A stretch of DNA of 64,000 nt, from contig JAHHHR010000004.1 in assembly GCA_019359245.1 (NCBI GenBank), positions 62,001-126,000 of the forward strand, in the 5' to 3' direction. This stretch comes from Nostoc desertorum CM1-VF14 (GTDB lineage Bacteria; Cyanobacteriota; Cyanobacteriia; Cyanobacteriales; Nostocaceae). Within the stretch, counting starts at the first letter, position 1. Each line of letters opens with the position of its first letter. The translations under genes and the position numbers were made by a program. Positions 17,169 through 26,080 of this stretch are shown here, piece after piece. Below the pieces are notes generated by a model that was given only the letters and a program-made list of their open reading frames with translations, ran no database searches and was not told the DNA's origin.

Positions 17169-18065
17169 ATGACTACCAAGCAAATTTTATATCCCAACAC
17201 TAAGTTATGGATGGCAGCGATTAAACCGCCAATGTACAGCGTTGCCATTATGCCCATTTGGGTAGGAACAGCAGTAGCATTTGCAGAAACTAAAATGTTC
17301 AATGGTACAGTATTTTCTACTTTTGTAGCTGCTGCAATTTTAATTCTTGCCTGGGAAAATATCAGTAATGATGTCTTTGATTCAGAAACAGGTATTGATC
17401 AAAACAAGCACCATTCTCTGGTTAATTTAACAGGCGATAAGCTATTAGTATTTTGGTTAGGAAATTTGTGTTTAGGTTTGGGATTGCTGGGCATACTAGC
17501 GATCGCCTTTTGGCAACAAGACCTAACTGTTATCGCCATAATTCTACTATGCTGTGGTTTGGGCTATATGTACCAAGGGCCTCCCTTTCGCTTAGGATAT
17601 CAGGGTTTAGGCGAGATTCTTTGCTTTTTTGCCTTTGGTCCCTTAGCAGTGGAAGCAGCCTACTACAGCCAAACCCAAACTTGGTCAATCACAAGTTTAG
17701 CAGCCTCAGTAATTGTCGGGATTGCCACAACCTTAGTCTTATTTTGCTCACACTTTCACCAAGTCAAAGATGACATAGCCGCAGGTAAGCGATCGCCTAT
17801 CGTCCGTCTCGGAACAGCAAAAGGGGCCCAACTCCTAGTTTGGTTTACTGGTAGCATTTATCCCCTCACCTTGCTATTTGTACTATTAGGAATTTCTCCA
17901 GCTTGGACGTTGCTGAGTTGGGTGAGTTTACCCTTTGCCTTCAAATTATGCCGCCACGTCCAAGAAAATCATAACCAGCCGGATAAAGTTAGTAACTGTA
18001 AATTCATTGCCGTAGCCGTGCATTTCTGGGCTTGCTTGCTGTTCGGACTGGGATTTATGCTTTAG
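17169..18065 (+). CDS. menA: 1,4-dihydroxy-2-naphthoate phytyltransferase
   Basis: MenA attaches the phytyl chain to 1,4-dihydroxy-2-naphthoate in the membrane, giving demethylphylloquinone. 298 residues of UbiA-type prenyltransferase with about eight hydrophobic helices. The first Asp-rich motif is NDVFDSETGID and the second is QVKDDIAAGKRSPIVRLG, which bind the Mg-prenyl diphosphate. The start matches the family (LWMAAIKPPMYSVAIMP). menC begins 13 bases after its stop, so menA, menC and menE form one unit. Confidence 0.95.
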   Translation: MTTKQILYPNTKLWMAAIKPPMYSVAIMPIWVGTAVAFAETKMFNGTVFSTFVAAAILILAWENISNDVFDSETGIDQNKHHSLVNLTGDKLLVFWLGNLCLGLGLLGILAIAFWQQDLTVIAIILLCCGLGYMYQGPPFRLGYQGLGEILCFFAFGPLAVEAAYYSQTQTWSITSLAASVIVGIATTLVLFCSHFHQVKDDIAAGKRSPIVRLGTAKGAQLLVWFTGSIYPLTLLFVLLGISPAWTLLSWVSLPFAFKLCRHVQENHNQPDKVSNCKFIAVAVHFWACLLFGLGFML

Positions 18066-18078
18066 CAATTATTAATTG

Positions 18079-19092
18079 ATGCGTTATCAATTTAAATTTC
18101 GTCCATATCAGCGGAAGTTTTTGCGATCGCTGACTACCAATCATGGTAAGTGGGATATTCGTGAAGGTATTATTCTTCGCCTTACCGATGAATCAGGTAA
18201 AGTCGGGTGGGGAGAAATTGCCCCTATTAGTTGGTTTGGTTCCGAAACCCTAGAACAAGCCTTAGAATTTTGTCGCCAACTCCCAGAAGAAATCACAGAC
18301 GAGATAATTTTCTCGATCCCAGATAAGTTACCTGCTTGTGAATTTGGCTTTGAGTCAGCGCAAGAGTGGGGGAGTGGGAAGTGCGGAGTCGGGAGTGAGG
18401 CAAATATCATAACTCCTAACTTCTCACTCCTAACTCCTAATTCACTCTTCTACAGTGCCCTATTACCAGCCGGGGAAGCGGCTTTAAATCAATGGGAAAC
18501 GTTGTGGCAGCAGGGATATCACACGTTTAAGTGGAAAATTGGTGTAGATGCGATCGCTCATGAACTAGAAATTTTTGAGTCACTGATACAAACCTTACCA
18601 GCCTTTACCAAACTGCGATTAGATGCCAACGGTGGACTCAGCCATGAAGAAGCTAAGTTATGGCTGGGGACTTGTGACAATTTCAAGGCAAATCCAGAAC
18701 TACCCCTAGAAATTGAGTTTATCGAACAACCGCTACCCGTTGAGCAATTTCAGGAGATGTTGGAATTAAGTAGGTGTTATAAAACTGCGATCGCTTTAGA
18801 TGAATCTGTCGCCACACTTGGGCAACTCGCCGCCTGTTATCAACAAGGTTGGCGAGGGATTTTTGTCATAAAGCCTGGAATAGTTGGATCGCCATCTCGT
18901 CTGAGAAAGTTTTGCCAACAGCATAAAATTGATACTGTATTTTCATCAGTATTTGAAACTGCGATCGCAAGACAAGCAGCACTCCAACTCGCAGCTGAAT
19001 TATCCCGAAACAACAGGGCAATTGGTTTTGGCATCGACCATTTTTTTGAACAAGAAGAAACGTGGCTTCAAACTTTATGGAACGACCTTTAG
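18079..19092 (+). CDS. menC: o-Succinylbenzoate synthase
   Basis: An enolase-superfamily enzyme that dehydrates SHCHC to o-succinylbenzoate. From ATG 18079 it has 337 residues; a TTG one codon earlier is also possible. Core motifs are TFKWKIGV with the catalytic Lys, LRLDANGGLS, IEFIEQPLP, ALDESVA and FVIKPGIVGSPS (second Lys), which place the metal-binding D/E/D ligands. An unusual segment at about residues 97-124 (EWGSGKCGVGSE to LLTPNSLF) is encoded by a tandem-repeat hairpin and interrupts the loop before LLPAGEAAL. The 3' end overlaps menE. Confidence 0.93.
   Translation: MRYQFKFRPYQRKFLRSLTTNHGKWDIREGIILRLTDESGKVGWGEIAPISWFGSETLEQALEFCRQLPEEITDEIIFSIPDKLPACEFGFESAQEWGSGKCGVGSEANIITPNFSLLTPNSLFYSALLPAGEAALNQWETLWQQGYHTFKWKIGVDAIAHELEIFESLIQTLPAFTKLRLDANGGLSHEEAKLWLGTCDNFKANPELPLEIEFIEQPLPVEQFQEMLELSRCYKTAIALDESVATLGQLAACYQQGWRGIFVIKPGIVGSPSRLRKFCQQHKIDTVFSSVFETAIARQAALQLAAELSRNNRAIGFGIDHFFEQEETWLQTLWNDL
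18365..18450. repeat. STRR-like palindromic repeat inside menC
   Basis: GAGTGGGGGAGTGGGAAGTG-type units (18365 on) are followed by complementary ACTCCTAACTT and CACTCCTAACTCC units (18411-18440). The left and right arms can pair imperfectly. The segment is in frame and stop-free within menC. Confidence 0.75.
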
Positions 19093-20462
19093 ACTGCCTT
19101 AACAATCTGGTTCAGGATGATTGGCTTATTGGTTATGACAGCCGTCAATTTAATCAAATAGCTCAAGAATTATATTTAGAACTAACACAACTATCAGCGT
19201 CTGGAACACCACCAAAAATCATCTTAGCCGAACGCGAACCAGTGCGGTTTTTAGCAAGTTTTATTGCCGCTTGTGCAGCTAGTTGTCCAGTTTTTCTTTG
19301 TAACCCCGACTGGGGAACACAAGAATGGCAACAAGTCTTTGATTTAGTACAACCAGATATTATTTTGGGAATGGGGAATGGGGCATGGGGCATGGGGCAT
19401 GGAAATAATAATATCCAATGCCCAATTCCCAATAGCATAATGATTCCTACAGGTGGTTCATCAGGAGAAATTAAATTTGCCATTCACACTTGGGAAACTC
19501 TCATAGCATCTGTAAAAGGATTTACTGAATACTTTCAACTAAAGCGAGTTAATTCATTTTGTATATTACCGCTATATCATGTTAGTGGTTTGATGCAATT
19601 TATGCGTTCTTTCACCACCAAAGGTAAAGTAGCTATTCAACCATTTAAAGCTATAGAATCTAGTCAAATATTAAATATTAAACAATCAGAATTTTTCATA
19701 TCTTTAGTACCAACACAGTTACAACGCCTCCTGCAAAATCCAGAATTAACTGAATGGTTATCTCAATTTGATACCGTACTTTTAGGAGGTGCGCCAGCAT
19801 GGAACGAACTACTAGAAAAAGCCAGATTTCATCGCATCCGGTTAGCACCTACTTATGGCATGACAGAAACCGCCTCTCAAATCGCCACCCTCAAACCGAA
19901 TGATTTTCTCGGCGGTAAAATTAGCAGTGGTCAAATTCTTCCCCATGCCAAAGTAATTATTCGCAATCAGCAAGGCGAGATTTTAAATTCCAATCAAATA
20001 GGAAATATCACCATTCAGGCTCAATCTTTAGCCCTTGGTTACTATCCAAAAACCAGAGAAAGTAAAACTTATTTCCAAGTAGATGATTTAGGTTTTTTAG
20101 ACACTCAAGGTCATTTAAATATTGTCGGACGTAACAGCGACAAAATTATTACAGGTGGAGAAAATATTTACCCAGCAGAGATTGAATCAGCTATACAAGC
20201 AACTCAAATGGTTGCCGATATTTGTGTCATTGGTATACCAGATAAACATTGGGGGCAAGCCTTAACAGCGATTTACATTCCCAAAAAATCAAATACCTCT
20301 GCCTTAAAAATCCAAACCCTACTTAAAAACAAACTCAGCAAATTTAAAATCCCAAAATATTGGATTCCCCAGCAAAACCTACCTCGCAACTCCCAAGGTA
20401 AAATTAACCGCCAACAGCTACAGCAAATAGCCACAGAATTCCTGCAAAATCCTATCACATAA
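19062..20462 (+). CDS. menE: o-Succinylbenzoate-CoA ligase
   Basis: An ANL-superfamily adenylating enzyme that forms OSB-CoA. 466 residues from GTG 19062; ATG 19077 is an alternative. Both starts lie inside menC, so translation is probably coupled. Motifs are the phosphate loop [33 protein letters not shown], the hinge region [22 protein letters not shown], and the C-terminal catalytic lysine in [11 protein letters not shown]. Residues about 102-126 ([12 protein letters not shown] to CPIPN) come from an embedded tandem repeat. The 3' end overlaps the convergent thioesterase gene by eight bases. Confidence 0.94.
   Translation: MASNFMERPLDCLNNLVQDDWLIGYDSRQFNQIAQELYLELTQLSASGTPPKIILAEREPVRFLASFIAACAASCPVFLCNPDWGTQEWQQVFDLVQPDIILGMGNGAWGMGHGNNNIQCPIPNSIMIPTGGSSGEIKFAIHTWETLIASVKGFTEYFQLKRVNSFCILPLYHVSGLMQFMRSFTTKGKVAIQPFKAIESSQILNIKQSEFFISLVPTQLQRLLQNPELTEWLSQFDTVLLGGAPAWNELLEKARFHRIRLAPTYGMTETASQIATLKPNDFLGGKISSGQILPHAKVIIRNQQGEILNSNQIGNITIQAQSLALGYYPKTRESKTYFQVDDLGFLDTQGHLNIVGRNSDKIITGGENIYPAEIESAIQATQMVADICVIGIPDKHWGQALTAIYIPKKSNTSALKIQTLLKNKLSKFKIPKYWIPQQNLPRNSQGKINRQQLQQIATEFLQNPIT
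19366..19434. repeat. STRR-like repeat inside menE
   Basis: Repeated GGGGCAT heptamers (19380-19401), then after AATAATAATATCC the complementary ATGCCCAATTCCCAAT. It forms an imperfect hairpin and stays in the menE frame. Confidence 0.8.
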
Positions 20463-20910
20463 TCTCTCTCGACCTTCTTCTCTCTGCGCCCTCTGCGTCT
20501 CTGCGGTTCGTTTTCAACCACTGAATAATCTCATCAGGTAATTCCTGCTTACTTCGACTACTTGCATCAATACAAGCGTGCCTAGTAATAGCTTTAGCAA
20601 CTACCACCTCAGCCACAGTAATTTCATAAGTAATTTCAAACTTATCAACACCTATTTTTTGGGGAATTAAGCTAATCAGCAACTTGTCCCCAACAAACAT
20701 AGGGCGCAAAAAATCGACACTAGCATGAACAATCGGAAACCCCACAGAGGAATTAGTAAAAAAATTTTTGAGATTAATACTTGATGCTTCTAAAGATTCT
20801 TCATAAGCTTCATGGCAAATACTCAAAACGTTAGCAAAATAAACTACTCCAGCAGCATCAGTATCTTGAAAACGAACCGTGCGGTTATAAGTAAAAGACA
20901 TTTTTGACAA
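20455..20910 (-). CDS. 4HBT-family thioesterase, probable DHNA-CoA thioesterase
   Basis: Hotdog-fold acyl-CoA thioesterase of 151 residues. [20 protein letters not shown] is the 4-hydroxybenzoyl-CoA thioesterase signature with the catalytic Asp of FQDTD. The Synechocystis homologue Slr0204 hydrolyses DHNA-CoA in phylloquinone synthesis, and the position beside menE supports that job here. The last 16 or so residues ([17 protein letters not shown]) are encoded by a common dispersed repeat and are not part of the fold. The gene converges on menE with an eight-base overlap. Confidence 0.85.
   Translation of the reverse strand: MSKMSFTYNRTVRFQDTDAAGVVYFANVLSICHEAYEESLEASSINLKNFFTNSSVGFPIVHASVDFLRPMFVGDKLLISLIPQKIGVDKFEITYEITVAEVVVAKAITRHACIDASSRSKQELPDEIIQWLKTNRRDAEGAERRRSREIM
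20465..20513. repeat. Dispersed repeat forming the thioesterase 3' end
   Basis: Contains CTCTGCGCCCTCTGCGTCTC and TGCGG, a type of sequence very common downstream of cyanobacterial genes. Read on the minus strand it encodes the [10 protein letters not shown] tail. Confidence 0.65.
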
Positions 20911-21075
20911 TTAAATATTAAAAAAACAGCAGGTATCCCCTGTACAAACTAATTTTATTGCAACTAAGTAAATCGGTGAGAAAAATTCAATTCCCCCATT
21001 CTGAGTTTATATCGAGATGTTTAGCCTTATCTAATACTTTGGGGTTAAATATATAGTGAGGAAAGGCGATCGCTT

Positions 21076-21534
21076 CTACATTGACTCCAACGGCGGAACC
21101 TCAAAGTCATTAAACGAGCAAACATTGTAAGACGAAGCGGCTATTGCCTTCACCAGCTTGCCGTCAAGAGTCAGCAAAGTAGCACCTACCTGCTGTGAAA
21201 GTGCGACATAAGAGCCATCGTAGGCGGAGATTCCATAATTTAATGCGATCGCAACTGCATCCGCCATCAAGTCAGATGTTGAAACAACACGTAACGGAAA
21301 AGCTTTGAGGGTGGCTAAATCTGTCTGAACCTCAGCAGCAGTGTACATCCTTGCACGGACGTATTTCAATAAGGCGTTAGCACACTCAATGTAAAAGAGG
21401 TCTGGAACAAATATTTCTGTCTGTGGATTGGCAAAATGGTCGAAAAGCTGATTAACTTTAGCAGTTAGTGGATCAGCAATAAAATACTTGATACACACAC
21501 TGGTATCTAACACGCATCTTAGAGGGGTGGTCAT
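21076..21534 (-). CDS. PIN-domain ribonuclease, VapC-type toxin
   Basis: 152 residues of PIN fold. The four acidic metal-binding positions are visible: D10 (CVLDTSV), E50 (FYIECANALL), D106 (SAYDGSYVALS) and D124 (LLTLDGKL). VapC toxins cleave specific RNAs such as tRNA. Its ATG overlaps the antitoxin stop by four bases, the standard coupled arrangement. The target is unknown. Confidence 0.9.
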   Translation of the reverse strand: MTTPLRCVLDTSVCIKYFIADPLTAKVNQLFDHFANPQTEIFVPDLFYIECANALLKYVRARMYTAAEVQTDLATLKAFPLRVVSTSDLMADAVAIALNYGISAYDGSYVALSQQVGATLLTLDGKLVKAIAASSYNVCSFNDFEVPPLESM

Positions 21535-21797
21535 CTGTCGCGGTCTTCTCGAATCAGTTGAGTACTATCAGGTAATCCGAAGTCTGCTGGATTCACACGG
21601 CGACGCTGGCGACTTTCTTCTAGGACTTTAAGTACACTCTGGCGTTTCTGATCTTCTATTTGCTGTGCTTCAGTCTTTAAAGCTTGCTCTAACAGAGTTA
21701 TAACTTGGGCATTAATGGAACGGTGTTCAGATGCCGCTAACTCTTGCAGTTTTGCATACAAATCATCGGGTAAATTTCTTACATAAAGGGTAGCCAT
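21531..21797 (-). CDS. Ribbon-helix-helix antitoxin of the VapBC/FitAB type
   Basis: From ATG 21797 (behind GAGGTAAAGTG) the protein has 88 residues. MATLYVRNLPDDLYAKLQEL followed by RSINAQVITLLEQAL is an Arc/FitA-like ribbon-helix-helix: a beta strand and two helices for operator binding and dimerisation. The C-terminal half (residues 45-88) is charged and probably wraps the toxin. The pair should be autoregulated from the 238-base upstream region. Confidence 0.88.
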   Translation of the reverse strand: MATLYVRNLPDDLYAKLQELAASEHRSINAQVITLLEQALKTEAQQIEDQKRQSVLKVLEESRQRRRVNPADFGLPDSTQLIREDRDR

Positions 21798-22039
21798 CAC
21801 TTTACCTCAAAGTAAAATTTACAAAAATGATAGCATAATGCAAGCAAAAGGAGCGGCTAGGGCGATGTATCTCACTTTTGATAAATTTTAATTAAGTTCC
21901 AATTATGATTATAGTACCCAAAAAAATCAGTCAAATTGTGGCTTGACCCTCAAAACCTATGATTCATAAATAAAAAGTAATTTGACAATTAGATCTAATC
22001 TAGATATTCATAAATAATTACTTTGGAGAATTAATTCTT

Positions 22040-22492
22040 GTGAGCAGCAATAGTTCAAGTCCATTAAAGGTTGTTCTTTGGCAACCTTGTCGCTGGGGTA
22101 AAAAATACTTAGATACCAACACAAATGCTTTAGTTGAACCGACATTTTATCAAGAAGAAATTTATTCTTGGGAGCCGTTTGGAGATCCCTTTGGCTCAGT
22201 GACTAGCAGTGAGCAAACTCAGCGACTAAGAGAAGAGTTAATTGAAAATTTTACACTAGTAATAAAACCTGAAAAGCGTGGAATAGAACAGTTTAAGCAA
22301 GTCATCCAAGTAATAGACGAGATATTGTCTAATGACGAATCATCTTGGAGTGATTTAGAAGAGCTTGGACGCTTATCTAATAGTGATAGTGTGAATCTTC
22401 GTCAACATCAACTTTTGGCATTACGCCAGCATATTCAGTGGGTGTGTGATACGTTTGTTAATGTTCCAGATGTCAATGTATCCCTTCATTAA
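22040..22492 (+). CDS. Unknown 150-residue protein, first gene of the PIN/ATPase operon
   Basis: I do not recognise this family. GTG start with GGAG 12 bases upstream. It is acidic, soluble and has no membrane segment or known motif. The N-terminal half has aromatic clusters (VVLWQPCRWGKKYLD, EIYSWEPFGDPFGS) and the C-terminal half is probably helical (IEQFKQVIQVIDEILS, LRQHQLLALRQHIQWV). It ends 12 bases before the next ATG in the same direction, so it is very likely part of the same system. It could be an inhibitor, adaptor or sensor. Confidence 0.7.
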   Translation: MSSNSSSPLKVVLWQPCRWGKKYLDTNTNALVEPTFYQEEIYSWEPFGDPFGSVTSSEQTQRLREELIENFTLVIKPEKRGIEQFKQVIQVIDEILSNDESSWSDLEELGRLSNSDSVNLRQHQLLALRQHIQWVCDTFVNVPDVNVSLH

Positions 22493-22504
22493 AATAATAA
22501 CTTT

Positions 22505-24571
22505 ATGAAATTAAAATTGTTCAGTAAAGAAGATGCACTAAAATGTATCGCCCAAATAGGTAAGAATGGGCAGCCCTTTGAAATATCTCTTGGTGAAGAT
22601 ATTTGTTTTGGACGTGACAAATGGGTGAATGTTGGAACTATTACATTACAACCAGGAGGGCAATATCTTGAAAATGAAACTAGATATGATGAGTATTGTG
22701 CGGCTAAGTTTGGTGGGTTTGAATGGCAAATACTATCCTTAGAGAAACTCAATGACAATATTACTGAAGCTCTTGAGAACTCAGAGAGTAAAGATAGAGT
22801 TAAAAATAGTAAAGATAGAGTTCAAAAAGCTTTCAGAGAAGGATTGCAGGATGTACTCCGGAGGACATTATTACTTTTACCTATTTTTGATGTTGAAACT
22901 ATTGGCAAAATACCTTTGCAAAAACCGATAACGATCGTTACAGATACATCAGCTATTCACCAAGGAGGACTTGATTTTATATGTCGGTTTCTTAGTCCTT
23001 GGGCAAGAATAAAAGTACCAGCTATTGTTCATATGGAAATAATTAATCAGGTAGATAGGTACTTTGCAACTCGCAGAGACAGTCAAAAAAAGAACAAACC
23101 TGTTGCTGCGGCACTTCGAGAACATATTCTCAGCCAGGGTGGTCAACGAACTTTACTTCGTCTAGAATTTTCAGATGCAGAAATAGAACGTGGTGACTTA
23201 GGTGCAGATCCCCTCCGGGGTATTGTGACACCGAGTAGCGATCCTGAAGATGGTAATCTTAAACTACAAGAGATTGTTAGAAGTTTTGCTGATCGTCTGA
23301 TTTTAGAAACTGCACGACGCTTTCAAACTCAAGTTCGCCCGGATCATGCTCTAGCTCTTCTAACTAGTGATCAAGGTCTAGCCAGAATGACAATGGCTGA
23401 AGGAATGGATGTGTTCTTTTTTGAATCTCGTTCTTTTCCTAAATTTGATGGTAGAAAACTCACTGGCTCTCTTTTTCATCCTTTCAGTCAAAAAATATAT
23501 ACAGTACCACTAACAGATGTCCTTTGGGAATTAGCTGTATCTTTTGGTTGCCTGCGCTTGCAAAATTACAACACTAACGAGTCATTAGAGCTATGGGGCA
23601 TACCTAGTGGGGAATATACTTGGCAACCACTTCACGTTAAAGATGATCTTCTTTGGGGAAATTTTAACTCTGGAACATCCTCTACAACAACAGATAATAC
23701 CTCTATTGCACTATCAACCGACATAGAAAGCTCAGGTCATACTGATGCAGTCTCTAGCGAAAATATAGAAAAAATAGCTACAGCCAAGGCATATGCATTT
23801 AGTCCAGATCAGATGTTCTTGCTGATAAAAATGTTAGTAGATAAGGGAGAATTAACTAATCAAGAAGCTCAAGACAAATTAGGATTAAAACATCAAGAAC
23901 GTTATAATTTGTATAAAAATTTCCTGAAGAGTGGTTCATTCGTTGAAATTAATGATAGCAAAATCATCTGTACAGAATTACTTAAATCTCTATGGCAAAG
24001 TGTACTGGATGAAGATCATATTAAAATTTTATTTTATTTGAAGAAAATACCATCATTTGAAGCACTATATAACCATGTAAATCAAGGTAGGACTGTTGAA
24101 TATAGCACATTACCAATTTTCAATAACGCCAAATCAACTTATATCAAGCTCGGTGAGGCGGCATGTGCTTGGTTGAATATACAAAACAAAAAAATTGTTA
24201 CCACTGATAACATACCTGATCTACCAGATTTTGCTAATTTAGCAGTAGAAGTTTATAAATTAATTCGTTCACAGGAAGACACAGAGTGGATACTTACTGG
24301 TCGCTGGTTAGAAGAATTAGCTATTAAATATGCTGTTCATCCCATATTGGCTAGAAAACTAGTGAAAAAAGCACAAGAACAAAACTTAGTCAATGTCTAT
24401 GCTGAAGGATCTACTCCAGATACTCGTTTTGAACAGCACGATTTGTGGATAATTAAGACAAGTGACAGACTTCCACAGTTAGAAAAAGTTTATCTGTATC
24501 ATGGAGATTTTCTTATACCTGGTACATCTGCTGTACGTATCAAGCTAGAAGGAGTTAAAAATGCCTCTTGA
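22505..24571 (+). CDS. Large PIN-domain protein with C-terminal helical regions
   Basis: 688 residues. A central PIN-like nuclease domain spans about 140-310, with acidic residues in the expected order: D147 (IVTDTSAIH), E178 (VHMEIINQV), D263 (FADRLILETA) and D289 (LLTSDQGLARM). The N-terminal 100 residues are of unknown fold, followed by a charged stretch with the duplication SKDRVKN/SKDRVQK. Residues about 425-500 (SPDQMFLLIKMLVDKG, QEAQDKLGLKHQERYNLYK) look like a winged helix, and the last 100 residues are another helical domain. It overlaps the ATPase gene by 11 bases. It probably cleaves nucleic acid under ATPase control; no named family was recognised. Confidence 0.75.
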   Translation: MKLKLFSKEDALKCIAQIGKNGQPFEISLGEDICFGRDKWVNVGTITLQPGGQYLENETRYDEYCAAKFGGFEWQILSLEKLNDNITEALENSESKDRVKNSKDRVQKAFREGLQDVLRRTLLLLPIFDVETIGKIPLQKPITIVTDTSAIHQGGLDFICRFLSPWARIKVPAIVHMEIINQVDRYFATRRDSQKKNKPVAAALREHILSQGGQRTLLRLEFSDAEIERGDLGADPLRGIVTPSSDPEDGNLKLQEIVRSFADRLILETARRFQTQVRPDHALALLTSDQGLARMTMAEGMDVFFFESRSFPKFDGRKLTGSLFHPFSQKIYTVPLTDVLWELAVSFGCLRLQNYNTNESLELWGIPSGEYTWQPLHVKDDLLWGNFNSGTSSTTTDNTSIALSTDIESSGHTDAVSSENIEKIATAKAYAFSPDQMFLLIKMLVDKGELTNQEAQDKLGLKHQERYNLYKNFLKSGSFVEINDSKIICTELLKSLWQSVLDEDHIKILFYLKKIPSFEALYNHVNQGRTVEYSTLPIFNNAKSTYIKLGEAACAWLNIQNKKIVTTDNIPDLPDFANLAVEVYKLIRSQEDTEWILTGRWLEELAIKYAVHPILARKLVKKAQEQNLVNVYAEGSTPDTRFEQHDLWIIKTSDRLPQLEKVYLYHGDFLIPGTSAVRIKLEGVKNAS

Positions 24572-25721
24572 AAATCTATTTACAAATGAGGCGACTGCTA
24601 ACGCACCAGAAGAACAACCCAAATTACTCTATAAAAAGTTTGGTGTGTTGAGTAACCCTTTTCCCAGTGCTGGGCAAACCAGTGGTCATCCGCATATGTC
24701 AACAGAAGCAGATAAGCAAGTTGATGCTGCGGTCAAGACATTTTATTCAGATCGCAAGTCTCATGTAATTTCAATAACTGCTAGTCAGGGAATTGGAAAG
24801 ACTAACCTTCTGAATGCTTATGAAAATGCTTTGCGTGAAAAACTTTCTCAACATGGTTTTTTCGTTATTAGATACGTTCCAGATCCAGAACCATTTTTTG
24901 ATCCACTTATTAGGTCTATATTTGAAAATTTGGGAGAAGACTACTTACGTCGCTCAATTGATGCACTTGCAAAGAGGAAGCAAGAGATAGATGATATTGA
25001 TAAATTATTAGAATTTGTGCGAATGAGCGAAATTAAAATAATGCTTAAGGCTCTTTTGAGTGTTATTAATTCCGAAGAAAAACTAAATGAGCGCCTATCT
25101 TTAGCATATCAATGGCTTTTAGGATTACCTGTAAGAAAAACTCATCAAACTGAACTGGGAGTAAACTTTCGTTTAGATACTGTAGAAGCGAAAACAAGAG
25201 CATTGCGAGACATTGTATATTTTGGTTCAGAAATGAAGACTTTAGAGGGTATTTTTATTCTTCTTGATGAATTGGAAAAACAGAATGGTAGCTTATCAAA
25301 AACAATAGTTTTAAGATATTTATCTGCTCTGCGGGCTTTAATTGATGCACTACCTAAATATCTTTTCTTAATGGTTGCTTTAACTACAGATGCCCTTGAA
25401 CGTTACCGTGAAATGCTTCCAGCTATTAGAGGTCGTCTTGCTAATGAAGTTCAACTTTCACCTATAAGAAATGAAGAGGAAGCCGTAAAATTATTCAAAT
25501 TCTACTTGGAACAGGCCAAAATGGAAGCCCGGAATTTTGCACAAAACAAACAATTACAAGAAGGAAATGATGTACTTTTACATGAAGATTCTGCTCGACT
25601 CTTATTTCACCAATTATTGAGAGGTAGTAACATTAAAGGCGTGCGACAACGTGATTACCTTAATGCTCTTTATGAAAAAGCAGATGAGTCCATCAATGAA
25701 TCTATGCCGGCATTCTTTTAG
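24561..25721 (+). CDS. P-loop (AAA/ORC-like) ATPase of the PIN operon
   Basis: 386 residues. Walker A is TASQGIGKTNLL (K80), Walker B is IFILLDELEK (D236, E237), and ALTTDALERYREMLPAIRGRL holds sensor-1/arginine-finger-like positions. The lead-in FGVLSNPFPSAGQTSG recalls the N-termini of ORC/ExeA/BrxC-D-like ATPases. The C-terminal 100 residues are helical and may form a lid or winged helix (VLLHEDSARLLFHQLLRG). Its start lies inside the PIN gene, so production is coupled. It is probably the switch or loader of the system. Confidence 0.8.
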   Translation: MPLENLFTNEATANAPEEQPKLLYKKFGVLSNPFPSAGQTSGHPHMSTEADKQVDAAVKTFYSDRKSHVISITASQGIGKTNLLNAYENALREKLSQHGFFVIRYVPDPEPFFDPLIRSIFENLGEDYLRRSIDALAKRKQEIDDIDKLLEFVRMSEIKIMLKALLSVINSEEKLNERLSLAYQWLLGLPVRKTHQTELGVNFRLDTVEAKTRALRDIVYFGSEMKTLEGIFILLDELEKQNGSLSKTIVLRYLSALRALIDALPKYLFLMVALTTDALERYREMLPAIRGRLANEVQLSPIRNEEEAVKLFKFYLEQAKMEARNFAQNKQLQEGNDVLLHEDSARLLFHQLLRGSNIKGVRQRDYLNALYEKADESINESMPAFF

Positions 25722-25864
25722 TTAAGTTTTTTGAAGCTTTTGCTAGCTTTAAGAATTCAATAGGCGCTTATCAAGAATAAATCACAGTGAAGCCGTTGCT
25801 CAGATTAAATCTAATCAATGGCTTACGTCGTTAATAACATTTGTAAAATCTAATTTTTCTTCAA

Positions 25865-25949
25865 CGGAGAAGGGGAGATTCGAACTCCCGGAGGTTTTAG
25901 CCTCATCCGATTTCAAGTCGGACGCAATCGACCACTCTGCCACCTCTCC
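25865..25949 (-). tRNA. tRNA-Ser (TGA)
   Basis: A class II tRNA with a long variable arm. Acceptor GGAGAGG/CTTCTCC, anticodon stem-loop CCGACTTGAAATCGG (anticodon TGA), T arm GGGAGTTCGAATCTCCC, discriminator G. CCA is not encoded. Confidence 0.95.
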
Positions 25950-26080
25950 AGTAAATCTGTCAAACTTATGCATACCCTACTTTCAGACGCTATTCAGGCG
26001 CTTTTGTTGGTTAGCACTAAACTTGACAGATAATACTATACCCTATTATTTACGCAGATTGCACTACTGGATGCGAATAT

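Noticed and set aside
20273..20521. 82-codon minus-strand frame over the menE 3' end
   Set aside because: It reads the dispersed repeat in another frame and then antisense menE; no independent support.
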